DNA from: a virus
DNA: 58,336 nt
Strand: one strand, 5' to 3'
Virus record (IMG/VR): IMGVR_UViG_3300035388_000018
Location: 1 to 58,336 of that record
How positions within the stretch are numbered: the first letter of the stretch is position 1; each line of letters starts with the position of its first letter. Below, piece by piece: positions 8,515 to 18,238 of this stretch. The notes below the pieces were generated by a model. The model was not told the origin of the DNA, searched no databases, and worked only from the letters and a program-made list of their open reading frames with translations. The position numbers were made by a program, and so were the translations under genes.

Positions 8515-9173
8515 TTGACTGGTTAAAAAAACGATTGGTCCCGGCTAAAGGGGATACCTCAAGATGGTCGGAACTTGCGGAAGCGTGTCAAACGTTTTGG
8601 GAAACGTATTTTGACCCTTATGCACAGCGGTTACTTGATCTGAGGTCAATTTACACGGCATGGGGCGATGATCTTGAAACGATCATGACCGAGCTGGGGG
8701 ATTATTTCCGGGCGGATATCGGGGAAAGCGTCGACAGGCCTATTCAAATTGTGTGGCGACGGCTGGAATTACAGGGGAAAGAGACTAAAAACCTTGCTCA
8801 TATGACTTTGAGGCGTAAGTTTTTAGGCCTGGATATCGAATGGGTGCCGCTTTATCACGAAAAAACCGCCGAGTACGGTACCGCTTTTAAAAAGCTCGAA
8901 GAGATAGAGTTCGCCGGGCTGGATGTGGCCGATTATTTTTTAACTTCTCACGGCAAGATTCAACTGGCATCCAAATCTTTGAATCAGCAAAATTTATCTT
9001 TTGCCGATTTCCTGGCGGCGGTCAAGGAAGAGCTTGAGCGTTTTTTACCAACCCATATTGTTTATGATGGGGCTGAATTAACGTCGGAGGAATTAAATTT
9101 GCCGATTTATTTTGGCGGGTTTGTGGTTGAAGGCGTCACAACTGAAATAGAAATGGATGCTTTTGTTTATTAA
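8511..9173 (+). CDS. Baseplate wedge / tail protein I-like
   Basis: A 220-residue protein overlapping the gp6/J-like gene by four bases. It has the features of phage tail protein I or wedge connector proteins: an N-terminal helix pair (FWETYFDPYAQRLLDLRSIY), then RPIQIVWRRLELQGKETKN, typical of the part that contacts the J-like ring, and a C-terminal beta region ending DAFVY. It should join the wedge to the fibre network. Position after J and before the fibre (P2-like order J-I-H) is strong support. A T4 gp7 or gp53 relation cannot be excluded. Confidence 0.65.
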   Translation: MIDWLKKRLVPAKGDTSRWSELAEACQTFWETYFDPYAQRLLDLRSIYTAWGDDLETIMTELGDYFRADIGESVDRPIQIVWRRLELQGKETKNLAHMTLRRKFLGLDIEWVPLYHEKTAEYGTAFKKLEEIEFAGLDVADYFLTSHGKIQLASKSLNQQNLSFADFLAAVKEELERFLPTHIVYDGAELTSEELNLPIYFGGFVVEGVTTEIEMDAFVY

Positions 9174-9182
9174 GGAGTAACA

Positions 9183-10448
9183 ATGTCACAGTTTGGCAAT
9201 TTTTTTATAACCGATGCCGGCGCGGACCTGCTGTCAAAGGTCCAGGCAGGCGGAACGCTTCAGTTCAATCGTTTGGCTATAGGGGATGGGACATGGCCTG
9301 ATGCCGGCGCGGACAATTCGGCCATGACCGGCCTTTTAAGTGAAAAGGTCACCATGGGCATCCAAACCCTGACGGCGATAGGCGGCGGAAAGGCCAATTT
9401 AGCCTCTATTATGATGTATGCCGACCTGCTGTCTACCGGTTTTTATGGCCGTGAATTGGGGTTATTTGCTCAAGATCCGGACAATGGAGAAATTCTATTT
9501 TCGGCGGCTTATTCCGGGGATCTATCCGACTGGATACCGGCCACAACTGAGGTCCCGGCCTATGAGCATGCTTATAACCTGGGAATTGCTATAGGAAGTG
9601 CGACTACATTGACCGTACAGGTCGACCAGACGATTGTTACCGCTACGGTACAGAATCTTAACGATCATGCTGCCCTGACAGACCCGCATAGCGCAACCAG
9701 CGCGGCCACAGCCAGTCGCCTTGTTCTCAGGGATACAAACGGCCGGGCGCAGGTCAATGCGCCTGCTGTTGCGGCGGATATTGCACGTCTGGCCGAAGTG
9801 GACGCGGAAGCTACGCTCAGGGGTAATGCCGATAGTGCAGAAGCTTCCACACGGCAATCCGCTGACAGTACGCTCCAAGAAAATATTGATTCGGAAGCTA
9901 CGCTCAGGGCCAATGCGGACATTGCCCATGCTGCTTTAACCCACCTTGCGTTGGGGGAGACTTCCGCTATGGCCTACAGGGGCGATAGAGGCAAGGTAGC
10001 TTATGACCATCGCGCTTTAACGAATAACCCGCATGCTGTGACGGCTGCGCAACTTGGAGCGGCTGCGATTCTTACACAAATCAAAACCGTTGATGGCCCT
10101 GGTACCGGCCTGGATGCTGATTTGCTGGACGGAAAACATGCAAGCGAATTCTGGGATGATGCCGCCGGGGTATGCAGCCTTGCATCTAATGGCTACCAGA
10201 AATTTCCCAGCGGACTTATTCTCCAATGGGGTGTAAAAGATTATGTCCATTACAGTACTGATGAGGAAGTAACTTTCCCAATCGCCTTTCTTAATGCTTG
10301 TTTACAGGGCTTTACGGTACAAGGGGCAAAGGTTGGTATCGAGACGTTTTTCGGTGGGGCTGTTTATAATTTGACCAAAACTCAAATGACGCTTTTTAAT
10401 ATGGCAACCACCAACGTGATAATGCGTTGGTTTGCAATTGGTTATTAA
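9183..10448 (+). CDS. Tail fibre protein with P2 gpH-like N-terminus
   Basis: A 421-residue fibre, AAGGAG six bases before ATG 9183. The N-terminal 150 residues (start SQFGNFFITDAGADLL, ligand-like turn AIGDGTW, then GFYGRELGLFA) match the P2 gpH-type baseplate-attachment domain. Residues about 170-260 are an Ala/Asp-rich trimeric coiled coil (repeated EATLRGNADSAEAS). A module LALGETSAMAYRGDRGKVAYDH (shared with the second fibre) follows, and a C-terminal gp53-like receptor domain begins around SNGYQKFPSGLILQWG. It would bind the host surface. Confidence 0.85.
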   Translation: MSQFGNFFITDAGADLLSKVQAGGTLQFNRLAIGDGTWPDAGADNSAMTGLLSEKVTMGIQTLTAIGGGKANLASIMMYADLLSTGFYGRELGLFAQDPDNGEILFSAAYSGDLSDWIPATTEVPAYEHAYNLGIAIGSATTLTVQVDQTIVTATVQNLNDHAALTDPHSATSAATASRLVLRDTNGRAQVNAPAVAADIARLAEVDAEATLRGNADSAEASTRQSADSTLQENIDSEATLRANADIAHAALTHLALGETSAMAYRGDRGKVAYDHRALTNNPHAVTAAQLGAAAILTQIKTVDGPGTGLDADLLDGKHASEFWDDAAGVCSLASNGYQKFPSGLILQWGVKDYVHYSTDEEVTFPIAFLNACLQGFTVQGAKVGIETFFGGAVYNLTKTQMTLFNMATTNVIMRWFAIGY

Positions 10449-10463
10449 AAAAGAGAGGGTTTG

Positions 10464-11033
10464 ATGGGACAAAAACACGCTACATTCAACGACAATGGGG
10501 TTCCGGTGGCTTTTTACAGCACGGAAGTCCATGGGGAACTCAATGCGCCCGGATGCATGATCCCGGATAATGCCGAAGCTATCACTACCGGCGATTGGAA
10601 AAAATATATATCCGGTAATTATTACCAGTCGAAGGGTGCGTGTACGCTTATTCCGGCTCCGGTTGAAAGCCTGGAAGATACCAAGAGTGCGGCATACCAA
10701 AGGATCAACATAGCCCGTCTTAAAGTGGTGGATGGGGGCGTCGAGTGGAATGGCTATATCTGGGATTCTGACGAAACCAGCCGAAACAACTTGACCGGTT
10801 CGATTTCCGGGTTTCAAGCGGGATTGTTCGCGGCCGATCCGGAGACAGGCATCGTCATTACCTGGCGGACAGCGGATAATCAGGATATCGAATTAACTGC
10901 GGTTGAATTGTTGGGCATGGCGGGCGCCATGCTGAACCACGTAAACACTCAATACCAAAGATCATGGGTACTGAAACAACAAATAAATGCCGCGACCACG
11001 GTCGAAGCGGTGGCGGCGATCATCTGGACCTAA
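10464..11033 (+). CDS. Tail fibre assembly protein, DUF4376 family
   Basis: A 189-residue protein. I chose ATG 10464, preceded by AAGAGAGGG, over a TTG three bases earlier. The C-terminal half is a DUF4376 domain: YIWDSDETSRNNLTG (about 98-112), then ITWRTADNQDIELT (about 128-141) and LLGMAGAMLNHVNTQYQRSW. Proteins of this family sit next to tail fibre genes and are thought to help fibres trimerise and attach. It follows the first fibre directly. Confidence 0.8.
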   Translation: MGQKHATFNDNGVPVAFYSTEVHGELNAPGCMIPDNAEAITTGDWKKYISGNYYQSKGACTLIPAPVESLEDTKSAAYQRINIARLKVVDGGVEWNGYIWDSDETSRNNLTGSISGFQAGLFAADPETGIVITWRTADNQDIELTAVELLGMAGAMLNHVNTQYQRSWVLKQQINAATTVEAVAAIIWT

Positions 11034-11060
11034 AATCAATGTGCATGAAAGGACGTTTTT

Positions 11061-11666
11061 ATGAAAACAATCGGTTTTGTAAATTTTAACCCCAAGGGCC
11101 TGAAACCCTTGACGGATGAGCTTGAAAAGAAACACAAGCTGCCCGTTGTCGATGTGAAGGCGCCCAACATGCCAAAGCGTGAGGACGGGTTCCAGGTCAA
11201 GACGGCCACCTTTACTTTTGAGAGCGGTCAAAAAATGGTCCTGAAGATCAAGGCGAACGGTACTATTTTTCAGGTCCGGCTTAACGGTAAGGTTATTCCG
11301 GTGAAAAACTCTGAAGACTTGCACGTTCCCCAGAATTTCAAAAAAGCCGTCAAGGAAATGGCGAATTTTGTCAAGAAAAACGAGCCCGCCTACACAAAAC
11401 AGAAGGCCAAGCGATTAAATAAGGCGGTGGGCCCCAAACCGAAGCGGGTTAGCGCGAGTGTAGCCAAACAACTTTCTTTCAAGAAATCTTTATTGGAAGA
11501 TTTAAAGGCGGAGGCCACCGAACTGGGGCAGGAATTGACGGAACAAAAAGGCGTTGCCGACACAAAGACGTCAAACCTTGAAGCCTTGAAAGCCGAACTT
11601 AAAACCGAACAGGACCGTAACGAGGCCCTGCAAACCGAATACAATCAACTGTTGGAGGCAGCATAA
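11061..11666 (+). CDS. DarA-like polyvalent-associated protein
   Basis: A 201-residue protein with AAAGGA before ATG 11061. The N-terminal 85 residues carry TATFTFESGQKMVLKIKANG followed by FQVRLNGKVIPV, a pattern of DarA-like domains found in phage polyvalent proteins. The last 70 residues are a predicted coiled coil (LEALKAELKTEQDRNEALQ). The next gene begins on its stop (TAATG) and has a related domain. In P1 the Dar proteins are packed in the head and enter with the DNA to blunt type I restriction; a similar role here is inference from the pair and from the DarB-like gene at 26828. No enzyme motif is visible. Confidence 0.5.
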   Translation: MKTIGFVNFNPKGLKPLTDELEKKHKLPVVDVKAPNMPKREDGFQVKTATFTFESGQKMVLKIKANGTIFQVRLNGKVIPVKNSEDLHVPQNFKKAVKEMANFVKKNEPAYTKQKAKRLNKAVGPKPKRVSASVAKQLSFKKSLLEDLKAEATELGQELTEQKGVADTKTSNLEALKAELKTEQDRNEALQTEYNQLLEAA

Positions 11667-14600
11667 TGAATAATCCCTATGCCGATGGCACAAAAGTTAC
11701 CCTGGGGCTGGATCTGTTCGCCCGTGGGTTCTCTCAAAAAGAACTGGATGCCGCTTATTATGATTTAACGGCGGATCCGGATCAAGAAAGCCTGTTGTTT
11801 GAAACCGCTTCTTTTCAGGACATCGATGACGAATACAACCCGGGCGAACTGGAAATGATTCTTGAATCGATTCGGGTTAAGAAATTCTCACAGACCGCTT
11901 CAAAAATGAAAGCCCTGGTACGGGTTCTGAATAAAAACGCCAAAAAAGAGATTACGGCGGAACCGGCCATGATCGGAAAGCCCCGAAAGTCGGGTATGTT
12001 TGCGACTGTCACGGTGCAAATTCCTTTCACTGATGGGCAGGTCCTCAGTATTGTTTTTCATAGCCCCGGCGGTGATGAGCGCAAGATCCTGGCTGATGAC
12101 GCGATTATCGCTTTTCGCTGGTTGCTGAACAAAAGGGATATCACACACGCGGTATCACCGGAAAAGGGCCAGAATGTAAGCCTGGAAAAGATCAGTAAGC
12201 GGATAATGCAGATCACGGCCAAAAACTCCGAGATATTCCAGAAAAAACAGTCTGAAATCAAGGCACAAAAAACGGAACTGGCCGAAACGACCACGGCTAT
12301 TGATACGCAGGAAAAGCAGAAACAAGAGACCCTGGCCACGATCACCGAAGTTAAGGCGCAGGCCGAAACCGCTGATGAGGATATTGGTGTCCTGCAGGCC
12401 CGTATTGAAAAGCTCAAAGAGGACAATGCCGACCTTGAAAACTCTCTTGAGGCTTTAAAAAAGAAACGGGCCGAAGAAAAAGTGAGAAATGACGCGATTG
12501 ATGAAACGAAACGGCTACAGGCATTGGGCGCAGAGCATGTCCCGGGCCTTCGCTTTCAGGATACGGAAGATGCCGGCCGAACATGGGAGTATTTTCAGTC
12601 GGGCAATCTGACGCAGGACCAGTGGGACAGCTATGTCAAGGATTTGTATAAATCCGGAAAAGCTACGGAACCTGAAATTGAAAACATCGATGATATTAAA
12701 TGGGATGATCTAAAAGAACTCTTTACCTCCGCAAAAACAGAGGCAAGGCGTGAGGTCATAAGGGGTGAAATAAAAAAACGTACTGAAAATCTTGGCGGTT
12801 TATCCTTGGCGGAACTTCGGACGCTTTACAAAAGCACTGAATCCCGGGACAAACAAGATGCGGTGCTTCAGGAAATTGAAAAACGTGTCGCTAACGGTGA
12901 AGATGATGTGTCGGAAACCGAATCAAATGCCGATAAAATAAAAGGCATTCTCATCCTTGGTGACCGTCCCACCGAGGCACCTGTCGGCAGTCTGATTTTT
13001 AATGCCCCCCGGCCCATTGTCGGGCATGAAGAGTGGCAGGGTGACTTTGCCCATGGCCGTTTCTATACCGCCGTCGATCCCAAGGGGGACCGGGCGGATT
13101 GGATGATTGAAGAGAACCGCAAGATGGACGCCTATGTCGCTGAATTTCGAAATAAGGCGGAAACCTTGGCACTTGCAAAGGCCTGGTTCCGGGCAGAATA
13201 TCCGCAATATGCCGACAAACAAGAGGCCCGGGAAGATTCAGATGAAGATTATATCCGGTCTTTCCATGCGCGTATGGAAAAAATCAAGACATACGGGGAA
13301 CTCAAAAAGGTACTTGCTATATACGGTGCCATGGTCGGCAAAACGGGCACCGAACCCGAGCCCGAAAAAGAAACGGTCTCAATCCTGCCGGCAAAAGAGC
13401 AGAAGGGAAACCCGGCAAAGCGGGCGGCCAGAATCCTGCATAAGCTGAAGCTGGAAGCCCGGGCCATGAAAAACGACTTTCATGTGAAGCTGAAAAACGG
13501 GGCCTGGATGGATTTATCCATTGAAACCCATGATACCGACTCCATGGATGGTGACGGCGGCAAGCGGATCTATTTCACTCAGTACATAAAAGAGGGCGGT
13601 GACCTGATTATTGATTCTGAAATGGTTTTTGTCACCAATGCCTATACCGGATACCTGAAGCTTGCGGAGATCGGTTATCGGGGACCCATGGGCGAAGTCA
13701 GAAAAACCAATATCGGGCGGCCGGAAAGCAGCTGGGCAAACATGTTCTCAAAAAATTTGATTGATCAGGGGTATGACAAAGCGTCACCGGCCGAAGTCGA
13801 GACTGAAACCAAAAATCTGAAGCAACTCATTGCCAAAATAAAGGAAGAAAAGGATCAGAACAAAAAGGCTGACCTTTGGTATGACGCCGATCTGAACACT
13901 TCCGAAGGCAATCAGGCCGTCAGGGAAATGGTGATGTCGCTTCCGGCTGGACAGTACAAGCTACACAGCCGGGAATATGGCACAAATCTCGTAGACCTTA
14001 TGTATGAGCTTTACGGAAAAATGCCAAGTAATATGGTTGATGAGCCGTTGCTTTTAGGGTTGACAACGACAAATCCCGAAAAAGTGAATGCTACATTCAC
14101 TCACGACATGGATTCGGTGACCATAAATAGCGACAAAGCCAATGCTCCGACGATTGATGATGTCAAGGCATGGATGCGGACAAATACCAGCCTTGACCTT
14201 GACACCGAGGACCCTGAAAACGGTGAAATAGCGTATTCCACCAGGCAAAGTGGTGATGTCGGCAACGAGACACCGGGAAAAGGCGACATCGAATATGTAG
14301 GTAAAATAGCCAAAAAGCTTACAGCGCAATTCCCTGGTGTACAGACTTCTCGGGAAACGGTTGATGAGTATGTGATACTTACCATTTCCGGTTGTAAGCC
14401 CGAAATCGGCACGGGGACCGACCCCGGGCCTGATACCAAGATCGATCCCCCCGATATCCCTGAAAAAATGGTGTCAATTTTAAACGCTTTCGATGCCGGT
14501 AACATGGGTGAAGCTGATTATTCGGAAGCTTCGTACCAAATCGTGGATGAATTCACGGCGGATGAAGTCAAGGATGCCAGCGGGATATTGAAAAATTACA

Positions 14601-14929
14601 CTGAATCCGATTCCTACCGGGCCATGTCTGAGCCAGAACAAGACAAGTACAACCACTGGGCGCAGGTTTTATTTATGGCCATGGTCGCTATGAATAAAGA
14701 CATAAATAAACCGGATCCTGAACCTGAACCCGGCCCGGACCTGGACGAAGGCACTTTGCAAATAGCGGATGATCTTCTGTCCGGCGCATATGATGACATC
14801 CCCATGGACGAGCTGTCAGACCTCATTGAGCCGATCTTCGACCTTGACGAAGGTAAGTATATGGACCTGATGGAAAAAGTTGATTCTTACGCAACTGAGC
14901 TAACCAAAAAGAAAGCGCAGGCCGCATAA
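11666..14929 (+). CDS. Large DarA-like polyvalent protein
   Basis: A 1087-residue protein. Residues about 60-180 match the DarA N-terminal domain as I remember it: VQIPFTDGQVLSIVFHSPGG, then IIAFRWLLNKRDITHAV. A long coiled coil follows (about 180-275). A second folded segment lies near 590-700 (DGGKRIYFTQYIKEGGDL, then FVTNAYTGYLKLAEIGY), like a small DUF6908-type domain, tentatively. The rest is Asp/Glu/Pro-rich, with DPEPEP-like linkers before the C-terminal helical part. The initiation codon overlaps the upstream stop. I infer a virion-injected protein that acts with the DarB-like protein. No catalytic site was recognised. Confidence 0.55.
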   Translation: MNNPYADGTKVTLGLDLFARGFSQKELDAAYYDLTADPDQESLLFETASFQDIDDEYNPGELEMILESIRVKKFSQTASKMKALVRVLNKNAKKEITAEPAMIGKPRKSGMFATVTVQIPFTDGQVLSIVFHSPGGDERKILADDAIIAFRWLLNKRDITHAVSPEKGQNVSLEKISKRIMQITAKNSEIFQKKQSEIKAQKTELAETTTAIDTQEKQKQETLATITEVKAQAETADEDIGVLQARIEKLKEDNADLENSLEALKKKRAEEKVRNDAIDETKRLQALGAEHVPGLRFQDTEDAGRTWEYFQSGNLTQDQWDSYVKDLYKSGKATEPEIENIDDIKWDDLKELFTSAKTEARREVIRGEIKKRTENLGGLSLAELRTLYKSTESRDKQDAVLQEIEKRVANGEDDVSETESNADKIKGILILGDRPTEAPVGSLIFNAPRPIVGHEEWQGDFAHGRFYTAVDPKGDRADWMIEENRKMDAYVAEFRNKAETLALAKAWFRAEYPQYADKQEAREDSDEDYIRSFHARMEKIKTYGELKKVLAIYGAMVGKTGTEPEPEKETVSILPAKEQKGNPAKRAARILHKLKLEARAMKNDFHVKLKNGAWMDLSIETHDTDSMDGDGGKRIYFTQYIKEGGDLIIDSEMVFVTNAYTGYLKLAEIGYRGPMGEVRKTNIGRPESSWANMFSKNLIDQGYDKASPAEVETETKNLKQLIAKIKEEKDQNKKADLWYDADLNTSEGNQAVREMVMSLPAGQYKLHSREYGTNLVDLMYELYGKMPSNMVDEPLLLGLTTTNPEKVNATFTHDMDSVTINSDKANAPTIDDVKAWMRTNTSLDLDTEDPENGEIAYSTRQSGDVGNETPGKGDIEYVGKIAKKLTAQFPGVQTSRETVDEYVILTISGCKPEIGTGTDPGPDTKIDPPDIPEKMVSILNAFDAGNMGEADYSEASYQIVDEFTADEVKDASGILKNYTESDSYRAMSEPEQDKYNHWAQVLFMAMVAMNKDINKPDPEPEPGPDLDEGTLQIADDLLSGAYDDIPMDELSDLIEPIFDLDEGKYMDLMEKVDSYATELTKKKAQAA

Positions 14930-14940
14930 AAGAACCTTAA

Positions 14941-14971
14941 AAGGTGCCCGTGGATTATTCCCGGGCACCTT
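14941..14971 (+). other. Perfect 10-bp stem-loop before a ribosome binding site
   Basis: AAGGTGCCCG at 14941-14950 pairs with CGGGCACCTT at 14962-14971 around an 11-base loop. No T-run follows, and AAAAGGAG begins ten bases downstream. It could be a weak terminator after the DarA-like gene, an mRNA-stabilising 5' hairpin, or an RNA-processing site. Confidence 0.55.
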
Positions 14972-14995
14972 ACCCGGGATAAAAGGAGTATGAGA

Positions 14996-15331
14996 ATGGC
15001 GTTATCATTTAAAGAACGGAACAAGATCCGGAAACAGATCGGACAGCAAACAGCACAGCTTGAAGGGGCCGAAGGGCTTACTTTCAAGGAAAAAAACCGT
15101 ATCCGGAAAGAAATAGGCCAATTGCTTGCACAGCTGGAAGCTGAAATTGACAAAAAACCCGAAGTCAAAAACGAAAAACTGACGGCCCTTATCGCCGGCA
15201 AGTATAATACCGAAAAGCCTGAGCGTTTCTTGGTCATTTTGCAGGAAATCGTTGACGAAATACAGGACATCGAGCCCGTAAAAGAACCTGTCATTCAGTA
15301 CATCGAAAAATATGAAGAGAAAAAAGAATGA
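14996..15331 (+). CDS. Small protein with duplicated helical motif
   Basis: A 111-residue protein. ATG 14996 is preferred because AAAAGGAG (14981-14988) is seven bases upstream; the ATG at 14990 is only one base from it. The first half is a tandem duplication of about 23-25 residues: LSFKERNKIRKQIGQ...AQLE and LTFKEKNRIRKEIGQ...AQLE. The motif is basic and helical. The second half is acidic (QEIVDEIQDIEPVKEP). I do not recognise it. It lies between the DarA-like gene and the second tail fibre and overlaps that fibre by four bases (ATGA), so it may be a small virion or assembly protein. Confidence 0.6.
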   Translation: MALSFKERNKIRKQIGQQTAQLEGAEGLTFKEKNRIRKEIGQLLAQLEAEIDKKPEVKNEKLTALIAGKYNTEKPERFLVILQEIVDEIQDIEPVKEPVIQYIEKYEEKKE

Positions 15332-18231
15332 AACGATTTTTTGCCGCGGCGTCCATAAACTCCACCGATGCTGATTCCATTCAGAAAGTACATGTTGATC
15401 CGGTAACCATCCTGATAGACGGGGATGTTTGCCTGGTCGGCACGTCTTCTCAGTTTGAAACTTATGTACTGGATGCGGATTCGGGGCAAGCGGAGTCGTC
15501 ACAAGACGTTCTATTGCCCTTTGGTGAAACTGGGCCCAAACGCTGGATACGACACGTTGACGCGGATATTGTCGATGCCGTGTTGAAAAAGCATGAGCAT
15601 GCCAACAAAGCCCTTATCGACACCTATAGCCAGACCAATGCCAATATAGGCGATGCTATCACAAAGAAGCATGCACAGCTTTGTGCATCTGCCGATTTCA
15701 CCAAGCTTGGTGGTATTGAGGTGGGGGCCAATAAATACGTCCATCCGGCTGCCCATGTGATTACAGAAGTGACAGGCCTTCAAACGGCTTTGGATGGAAA
15801 ATCTGATGATGGTCATATCCATGATGGCCGATATTACACCGAAGCCGAAACAGACCAGAAGATTGCAGCCCTTGTCGAATCCGCACCGGAGACCCTGGAC
15901 ACTCTAAACGAGCTGGCCGCGGCACTGGACGATGATCCAAATTTTGCAACCACTGTTGCTACCCAGATCGGGACAAAGGTTGATAAAGTCGCTGGCAAAG
16001 GCTTGTCTACAAACGATTACACGGACGCTGAACAGACAAAGCTTACGGGGATTGCGGCGGGCGCCCAGGTTAACACAATCGATGCCGGTGGCGGTTTGGC
16101 CGCTTTGGACGCCACGGCCGATACAAAGCTTGAGGGGATTGAAACGGGGGCTAACAAATATGCTCACCCTGTAACCCATCCGGCCGGTATTATCGTGCAG
16201 GATGCGGCCAACCGATTCTTTACTGACACTGAGCGAACAAAGCTTACAGGGATAGCGACGGGCGCTAATAAGTATGTCCACCCTACCGCCCATACTATCG
16301 CGGAGGTAACCGGGCTGCAAGGTGCCCTGGATGGCAAATCTGACACGGGACACGGTCATGCTATTGGAGACACATCCGGGTTACAAACAGCCCTAGACGG
16401 GAAGTCTGCTACGTCTCACAACCATGATAGCAAATATTTAGGGATATCGGCAAAGGCCGCTGATTCGGAAAAGTTGGATGGAGTTAACGGGGGTGATTTC
16501 CTTAAAAAGTCGGAGGATTACGTCGCTGGCCACCATGCTGAAGGTCGGGCGCTAATAAGTGCATCTCTTACCAATGATTTCGGCAACCTTCGACATAGGG
16601 GCGGTGAATTTATTTTCACGAATATTTCCCCCGGTGACAATACAATTGATTATATGTTTGATGGGTTGTCTACTTTTCTTTCTATGGCAGTGGCTTCAAC
16701 CACCTTCCCGGTTGTCATTGAGTTTACGTTACCAAGGAAATTAACATATAGTGCTTATATAGGTATCGGCTTCGGCAGCACCAGTTGGAGGACCAACGGT
16801 GTAAAAATAGAAGCCTTCAGTGAAGGTGGCTGGGTCACGGTGGTGGACACTATAACCAATTCTTCAGAAGATATCTTCGCACAGATTCCAGGGAATTCCA
16901 GCATAGGCACAACCAAAGTCCGATACACGTTGACCGACCCAAACACAACGTCAGTTCGCATCTGCCACTTGTGGGGCTATAACTATAATTCGGCAATGTG
17001 GTCAGAGCTTCAGATGCCCCGCGTTGGTGGTAAAATGTATGGCAGTCTGGAAGTGGAAGGGGATGTAACGCTATCAGGCACCGTTGATAGTCGAGACCTT
17101 ACCGCAGATGGCACAAAGCTTGATGGCATAGCGACCAGTGCCAATCTTTACACACACCCAGCAAATCACCCTGGATCAATCATAACCCAGGATTCAACTC
17201 ACAGGTTTGCAACGGATACGGAAAAAACAACCTGGAATGACAAGAGCAATTTAGCCCTGGGCGAAACGTCAGTTACAGCATATCGAGGTGATAGGGGCAA
17301 GACGGGATATGACCATTCCCAGGTTGCACACGCACCGACAGGCGCCCAGGTTAATACCATTGACGCTGGTGACGGCTTGGCGGCGTTAGATTCGGCGGCC
17401 GATACCAAGCTTGACGGGATTGCGACCAGTGCAAATAACTATTCTCACCCGGCAACCCATCCGCCGTCAATCATTGTTCAAGACATAACGAACCGATTTG
17501 TAACAGATGCAGAAAAGGCAGCGTGGACAGCTAAAAGCGATTTAGCTTTGGGAGAGACTTTATCGACCGCTTACCGTGGGGATCTTGGTAAACTTGGGTA
17601 CGATCATTCAAAGATACTCCATGCCCCCAGTAACGCCAATTATTACGAGCATCCTGCAACTCACCCAGCAAGCGTTATCGTACAAGATGCCAGTAATCGG
17701 TTTTTTACGGATACTGAACGGACCAAGCTTACGGGCATTGCAACCGGCGCTAACCTTTATTCTCACCCGGCGAACCATGCAATCGCAGTTATTACCGGCC
17801 TCCAAACGGCCTTGGACGGTAAGTCAGCTACAACCCACGTCCATGATAGCAGGTACTATACGGAATCAGAGGTAAATGCCCTTTTGGCTGGTATTGGTGG
17901 GGGCGCTAAGTTTAAAACAGGTCAGTACACGGGTAATGGGTCTACCAGTCAAGCCATCACGGGGGTTGGGTTTACTCCAAGATACGTGGCCATTAGATAC
18001 CGAACAACGAGCTCAGCTGACGGCGCTTACTTCATCCGCACCGATCAAGAAATAACTGATTATTGTATGGTGATTAAAGGAGAAATTGATGCCCTGGAAG
18101 TTCCTTTAACTCAAATGTTAGACGACTGTATCATTTCTTTGGATGCTGATGGCTTTACAGTGGATGATATTGGCAACCCTGGTGACCCCAACTACTCCGG
18201 CAGAACATACATTTACGTTGCTATAGGATAA
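15328..18231 (+). CDS. Second, long tail fibre protein with repeated modules
   Basis: A 967-residue fibre starting in the ATGA overlap at 15328. It is built from repeated fibre modules: HPATHPASVIVQDASNRF, FFTDTERTKLTGIATGAN, VTGLQTALDGKS and GETLSTAYRGDLGKLGYDH recur several times between about residues 120 and 840. The N-terminal region (FAAASINSTDADSIQKV) should attach to the baseplate. The C-terminal 100 residues (KTGQYTGNGSTSQAITGVG, then YVAIRY) resemble a beta-structured receptor-binding tip. A non-repeated insert around 405-580 (GYNYNSAMW) may be a carbohydrate-binding domain. The shared RGDRGK module with the first fibre suggests recombination between them. Confidence 0.8.
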   Translation: MKRFFAAASINSTDADSIQKVHVDPVTILIDGDVCLVGTSSQFETYVLDADSGQAESSQDVLLPFGETGPKRWIRHVDADIVDAVLKKHEHANKALIDTYSQTNANIGDAITKKHAQLCASADFTKLGGIEVGANKYVHPAAHVITEVTGLQTALDGKSDDGHIHDGRYYTEAETDQKIAALVESAPETLDTLNELAAALDDDPNFATTVATQIGTKVDKVAGKGLSTNDYTDAEQTKLTGIAAGAQVNTIDAGGGLAALDATADTKLEGIETGANKYAHPVTHPAGIIVQDAANRFFTDTERTKLTGIATGANKYVHPTAHTIAEVTGLQGALDGKSDTGHGHAIGDTSGLQTALDGKSATSHNHDSKYLGISAKAADSEKLDGVNGGDFLKKSEDYVAGHHAEGRALISASLTNDFGNLRHRGGEFIFTNISPGDNTIDYMFDGLSTFLSMAVASTTFPVVIEFTLPRKLTYSAYIGIGFGSTSWRTNGVKIEAFSEGGWVTVVDTITNSSEDIFAQIPGNSSIGTTKVRYTLTDPNTTSVRICHLWGYNYNSAMWSELQMPRVGGKMYGSLEVEGDVTLSGTVDSRDLTADGTKLDGIATSANLYTHPANHPGSIITQDSTHRFATDTEKTTWNDKSNLALGETSVTAYRGDRGKTGYDHSQVAHAPTGAQVNTIDAGDGLAALDSAADTKLDGIATSANNYSHPATHPPSIIVQDITNRFVTDAEKAAWTAKSDLALGETLSTAYRGDLGKLGYDHSKILHAPSNANYYEHPATHPASVIVQDASNRFFTDTERTKLTGIATGANLYSHPANHAIAVITGLQTALDGKSATTHVHDSRYYTESEVNALLAGIGGGAKFKTGQYTGNGSTSQAITGVGFTPRYVAIRYRTTSSADGAYFIRTDQEITDYCMVIKGEIDALEVPLTQMLDDCIISLDADGFTVDDIGNPGDPNYSGRTYIYVAIG

Positions 18232-18238
18232 AAATATT

